Assembly (NCBI GenBank): GCA_021325655.1 | Contig: JAJPGT010000025.1 | Location: 1-64,000 of the forward strand | DNA from: Pseudomonadota bacterium | Lineage (GTDB): Bacteria; Chloroflexota; UBA6077; JAJPGT01 | DNA length: 64,000 nucleotides | Reading direction: 5' to 3' | Part shown: one piece after another, positions 60,652-64,000 of the stretch | How positions within the stretch are numbered: position 1 is the first letter of the stretch | How the letters are laid out: every line of letters begins with the position of its first letter | Translations under genes and position numbers: made by a program | The notes under the pieces: model-generated | Databases searched by the model: none | What the model was told of the DNA's origin: nothing | The model's input: the letters and a program-made list of their open reading frames with translations, nothing else

Positions 60652-62697
60652 TTAGCCCCTGCCCGAGCTCGCCGGCTCGGGGCTCGGGAGGCCCTGGAGC
60701 TGGTGGCGGAACTGGGTGGCGTAGAGTTGCGCATACAGCCCGCCGCGAGCGAGGAGCTCCGCGTGGGTGCCCTGCTCCACCAGCCGGCCGCGATCCAGCA
60801 CCAGGATCACGTCCGCCGCCAGGATGGTGCTCAGCCGGTGGGCGATCGCCACCGTGGTCCGGCCGCGCATCACCTGGGTGAGCGCCGCCTGGATCAGCGC
60901 CTCGGACTGCGAGTCCAAGTGCGAGGTCGCCTCGTCCAGCACCAGGATGCGGGGGTCTTTGAGAATCACCCGGGCGATGGCCACCCGCTGCTTCTCCCCG
61001 CCGCTCAGCCGGTAGCCGCGCTCGCCGACGATCGTGTCGTACCCCTCCGGCAGGCTGGCGATGAAGTCGTGGATGTTCGCCAGCCGGCACGCCTGCTCCA
61101 GCTCCGCCTGGGTGGCGTCCGGCTTGGCATACAGCAGATTCGCCCGGATGGTGTCGTGGAACAGGTAGGTCTCCTGCGTCACCATCCCGATCTGCCGCGA
61201 GAGCGACTCGAGGGTGACAGCGCGCAGGTCGTGGCCGTCCAGAAGGATGCGCCCCGCGGTCGGGTCATACAGCCGCGGCAGCAGATAGGTGATGGTCGTC
61301 TTGCCGGCGCCGCTCGGGCCCACCAGCGCCGCGAGCTGGCCCGGCTTCACCTCGAAGCTCACGTCGTCCAGCGCCAGCCGCGGCACGCTCGGCTCCTCGT
61401 CGCCCAGACCATCGGACTTCTCCACCCCATCGGCCCGACCGTCGCCATTGCGCGCGCGCAGCCCGCTGAGCGGCACACTCGCCGCGGACGAGGCGCCGGG
61501 CCAGCGGAAGCGGCGCACCTCGCGCAGCCCCACCGCGCCGTCGCTCGGCGGCTGCGTGTAGCTGAAGGTCACGTGCTCGAAGCGGACGTGGCCCTGGACA
61601 CGCGGCAGGCTGATCGCGCCGGGCCGATCGGTGATCTCCACCGGCAGGTCCAGCACCTCGAACACCCGCTCGAAGCTGACCAGCGAGGTGGCGAACTCCA
61701 CCCGGGCGTTGGTGAGCGCGGTGAGCGGGCCGTAGAGCTGCTGCAGGTAGAAGCCGAAGGCGACCAGGGTGCCGATGGTGAAGGCGCCGCTCAGCACCAG
61801 GTGGCCGCCCACCCAGAACACCAGCGCCAGCCCTAGAGCGCTGGCCAGCCCCAGCCCCATGAAGAACCAGCGGCCGACCACCGCCAGCCGGATCCCGATG
61901 TCGCGGACGCGCGTCGCCCGGACCCGGAATCGCGCCATCTCATCGGGCGCCCGGCCAAACAGCTTCACCAGCAGCGCACCCGAGACGTTCAGTGTCTCGT
62001 TCATCAGCGCGTTCATCTCCGCGTTCAGATCGAACGACTCGCGGGTGAGGCGGCGCAGGATCAGCCCCACGCGCCGGGCCGGGAGGATGAACAGCGGCAG
62101 CACCGCCACCGACAGCAGGGTGAGCCGCCAGTCGAGCGAGACCATGATCCCGAGCGTCAGCACCACCGAGACGACGTTCGAGATGATGTTCACCATCGTG
62201 CTGGTGATCGCCTGCTGCGAGCCGACCACGTCGTTGTTCAGCCGGCTCATTAGCTCGCCGGTGCGGGTATTGGTGAAGAAGCGTAGCGACATCCGCTGCA
62301 AGTGCTCGAACAGCGCCTGGCGCAGGTCGGCGATGATCCCTTCGCCAACAGAGGCGCTCAGGTAGCGCTGCGCCACCCCGAGCAATCCATTGAACAGCGG
62401 GACGCCGATCATCCCCAGGGCGAGCAGGTTCAGCCGGGCAGCGTTGTGCTCCGGAAGAGCGTGGTCGATCAGGTCGCGGTACAGCAGCGGTGGGACCAGT
62501 CCGAGCAGGGTGACGCCCAGGATCGTGGCCAGCATGAGGACGATGCGCAGCAGGTAGGGGCGGGCGTAGCCGGCGACGCGGCGCAGCATAGCGCGATTGA
62601 GCGTCGGCCGATCCTGCTGCTCGTCATAGCGGATAAAGGACCACCAGCCGCCTTCTTGCACCCCACCCCCGAAGACGCGTCCCCTCATCGCTGCCAT
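60652..62697 (-). CDS. ABC transporter, fused permease/ATPase (MsbA/LmrA-like exporter half)
   Basis: A 681-residue half-transporter. A six-helix exporter domain (about 50-360) leads to an ATPase domain with Walker A GPSGAGKTT, Q-loop MVTQETYLFHD, signature LSGGEKQR, Walker B ILVLDEATSHLD and an H-loop AHRLST. Between them lies an insertion of about 50 residues (REVRRFRWPGASS...GDEEPSVP) within the first part of the ATPase domain, after FEHVTFSYTQPP; it is unusual. It probably forms a homodimer exporting lipids or drugs. The start is uncertain among ATG 62697, 62688 and a GTG at 62724; 62697 has AGGT upstream. Confidence 0.87.
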   Translation of the reverse strand: MAAMRGRVFGGGVQEGGWWSFIRYDEQQDRPTLNRAMLRRVAGYARPYLLRIVLMLATILGVTLLGLVPPLLYRDLIDHALPEHNAARLNLLALGMIGVPLFNGLLGVAQRYLSASVGEGIIADLRQALFEHLQRMSLRFFTNTRTGELMSRLNNDVVGSQQAITSTMVNIISNVVSVVLTLGIMVSLDWRLTLLSVAVLPLFILPARRVGLILRRLTRESFDLNAEMNALMNETLNVSGALLVKLFGRAPDEMARFRVRATRVRDIGIRLAVVGRWFFMGLGLASALGLALVFWVGGHLVLSGAFTIGTLVAFGFYLQQLYGPLTALTNARVEFATSLVSFERVFEVLDLPVEITDRPGAISLPRVQGHVRFEHVTFSYTQPPSDGAVGLREVRRFRWPGASSAASVPLSGLRARNGDGRADGVEKSDGLGDEEPSVPRLALDDVSFEVKPGQLAALVGPSGAGKTTITYLLPRLYDPTAGRILLDGHDLRAVTLESLSRQIGMVTQETYLFHDTIRANLLYAKPDATQAELEQACRLANIHDFIASLPEGYDTIVGERGYRLSGGEKQRVAIARVILKDPRILVLDEATSHLDSQSEALIQAALTQVMRGRTTVAIAHRLSTILAADVILVLDRGRLVEQGTHAELLARGGLYAQLYATQFRHQLQGLPSPEPASSGRG

Positions 62698-63110
62698 TGT
62701 ACCTGGCCGTTGCACTCCACCCACCGAAATGCCGCGGCCGCTACTGACACCCTCGATCGTCCCGGCGGCATGCCCCGATGCCGCCCTAGGCTGAGCATCC
62801 TATGTATGTACCTCGTGTCCAGACGTGGATACGTTGCGCCACGGCATCCAAGGGAAGCCTGCTTCCGGCTGCCAGCACCCATAATAGGAGAGCATCAGCC
62901 GCCGCGAGGGCAGCACGATCGGCAGTGTCCACTCACGCATACCGAGCACCCGTAGTAGCGTTCGGTCGAGGGTCAGCAGCTCGTCGGCCATCTGCACGTC
63001 GGGGCGAGCCATTCCCAGAGAAGGCGGAAGATGGTTTCGAGCGCGCCGGCCTGGGGTGGGGCTGATCTTCACAGATCGGCCGCGGGCTCGTCGAGCGCCC
63101 GGCGTGCGTG
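62698..63110. other. Intergenic region between malQ tail and ABC exporter
   Basis: About 410 bases. An open minus-strand frame from 63012 to 62800 would give 70 residues (starting MARPDVQMADELLTLDRTLL); it has no recognisable similarity or good ribosome-binding site, so I do not call it a gene. No hairpin is obvious. Confidence 0.35.
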
Positions 63111-64000
63111 CTACGTACCCGATGGCGTCCAGCGGTTGGCGCGGCCGTAGGTGTGGCTGAGCTCGGCCAGGCTGGTGGCGCAGTCCGGGCTGAGCTGGCC
63201 CGCGCGCAGCCGCCAGGACCAGTTGCCGCCAGCGCGGCCGGGGACGTTCATTCGGGCCTCGCTCCCCAGCCCGAGCACGTCCTGCACCGGGGCGATGGCG
63301 ATGTCGGCGATGGAGGCGAGCGCCAGGCGCAGCAGCCCCAGGTGGATCCGTCCCGGACGGTAGCCCAGGTAGCGCAGGAGGTGGCCGCGGGTGCGGTCGT
63401 CCAGGCCGGCGAACCAGCCGACGCTGGTGTCGTTGTCGTGGGTGCCGGTGTAGACGACGCAGTTGTGGACGTAGTTGTGGGGCAGGTGGGGGTTGTCGGC
63501 ATCGCCACCAAAGGCGAACTGGAGCACCCGCATCCCGGGGTAGCCGAGCTGCTCGCGCAGCGCGATGACGTCTGGGGTGATGAGGCCGAGGTCTTCGACG
63601 ATGATCGGCAGCGGCCCGAGCGCGGCGGCGAGCGCCGCGAACAGCGCCGCGCCCGGCCCCGGCACCCATTCGCCGCGGATGGCGGTGCGCTCGCCGGCAG
63701 GCACCTGCCAGGAGGCCTGGAAGCCGCGGAAGTGGTCCAGCCGCACCAGCTCCACCTGGCGCAGGGTCCAGCGGAAGCGCTCGATCCACCAGGCGAAGCC
63801 GCCCGCTCGCTGCCGCTCCCAGTCGTACACCGGGTTGCCCCAGAGCTGGCCCTCGGCGGAGAAGTAGTCGGGCGGGACGCCGGCCACCCCGATCGGCTCG
63901 CCGGCGGGGGTGAGCTTGAACTGCTCCGGATGAGCCCAGACGTCGGCGCTGTCCAGGGCGACGAAGATGGGGAGGTCGCCCACCAGGTGCACGTCGCGGG
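63111..64000 (-). CDS. malQ: 4-alpha-glucanotransferase (amylomaltase), C-terminal part
   Basis: The gene enters from beyond the right edge; 296 residues of its C-terminal part are visible and the frame is open to base 64000. The GH77 features are VHLVGDLPIFVALDSADVW, RLDHFRGF (with a catalytic Asp), PIIVEDLGLITPDV (catalytic Glu) and YTGTHDNDTS (third acid). MalQ transfers 1,4-glucan segments and recycles maltodextrins. The end, NWSWRLRAGQLS..., is the usual tail, so the 3' end is complete. Confidence 0.92.
   Translation of the reverse strand, partial: RDVHLVGDLPIFVALDSADVWAHPEQFKLTPAGEPIGVAGVPPDYFSAEGQLWGNPVYDWERQRAGGFAWWIERFRWTLRQVELVRLDHFRGFQASWQVPAGERTAIRGEWVPGPGAALFAALAAALGPLPIIVEDLGLITPDVIALREQLGYPGMRVLQFAFGGDADNPHLPHNYVHNCVVYTGTHDNDTSVGWFAGLDDRTRGHLLRYLGYRPGRIHLGLLRLALASIADIAIAPVQDVLGLGSEARMNVPGRAGGNWSWRLRAGQLSPDCATSLAELSHTYGRANRWTPSGT

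Noticed and set aside
59518-61836. Long open frame on the plus strand opposite the L,D-transpeptidase and ABC exporter genes
   Set aside because: Same reason: composition-driven shadow of real genes with complete catalytic motifs on the other strand.
62800-63012. 70-residue minus-strand ORF between malQ and the ABC exporter
   Set aside because: No ribosome-binding site, no similarity and no coupling to neighbours; kept only as a note.
1-64000. tRNA genes, rRNA genes or a CRISPR array
   Set aside because: I saw no T-loop-like GGTTCGAATCC strings in cloverleaf context, no rRNA sequence and no regularly spaced direct repeats; a covariance-model scan would be needed to exclude a diverged tRNA.

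Overview
The window is about 70% G+C, densely packed on both strands, and reads like a chromosomal segment from a member of the Chloroflexota, perhaps the Thermomicrobia/Sphaerobacter side. That placement is inference. It rests on lipoproteins and surface proteins with Pro/Thr-Pro repeat linkers, a secreted protein with a WRK-x-DN/GPxGxxxRxN domain that I associate with this phylum, an ECF sigma factor overlapping a DUF5667 partner, and a MurT/GatD lipid II amidation pair. LPxTG/sortase, MurT-GatD-MurJ, an L,D-transpeptidase and GlmS together suggest a monoderm-style envelope with real peptidoglycan. There are no rRNA genes, no tRNA genes that I recognise and no CRISPR array.

Layout. 1-12.8 kb: the tail of a fibronectin-III protein, an unknown membrane protein, an MHS-type MFS symporter, an orphan KdpE-like response regulator, DUF423, an AttH/CrtC-like lipoprotein, a DapA-family aldolase, several lipoproteins, a SirB1-like protein and an MFS exporter. 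12.8-16 kb: an IS5-family transposase remnant, a SnoaL-like protein with a zinc-ribbon tail, an AMP-ligase that looks truncated at its N terminus, and an AT-richer gap. 16-22 kb: an LPSTG surface protein and its sortase separated by a perfect palindrome, a DUF4349 lipoprotein and a large secreted protein. 21.9-26 kb is a decayed patch: an IS701-family transposase remnant, an internally deleted flavin-monooxygenase remnant, an intact UbiD-family decarboxylase, a tiny membrane ORF and a glyoxalase-like gene broken by one amber codon.

26.1-37.1 kb is one long operon for respiratory complex I, in order nuoA-B-C-D-H-I-J-K-L-M-N, without nuoE, nuoF or nuoG. NuoC has an Ala/Pro-rich N-terminal extension and NuoI an Ala/Pro-rich C-terminal extension. 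Each carries two copies of the same short motif ([10 protein letters not shown]), four copies in all. This is the most unusual signal in the window. 37.4-48 kb: a TIGR00300-type protein, a zinc-ribbon protein, rsmG, a GreA factor with an extra N-terminal domain, murT-gatD-murJ, and an ECF sigma factor with its DUF5667 partner. 47-57 kb: glcDEF, OsmC, a YbaK-type deacylase, a TPP-riboswitch-controlled thiG-thiE-thiS operon whose ThiS does not end in Gly-Gly, a homocysteine methyltransferase/MTHFR fusion and a stand-alone LigD-type polymerase. 57-64 kb: glmS, an L,D-transpeptidase, an ABC exporter and the tail of malQ.

Several promoters share a TATACT -10 hexamer. At two genes it lies so close to the start codon that the mRNA should be leaderless or nearly so. 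All functions come from reading motifs by eye; no database search or folding program was run.
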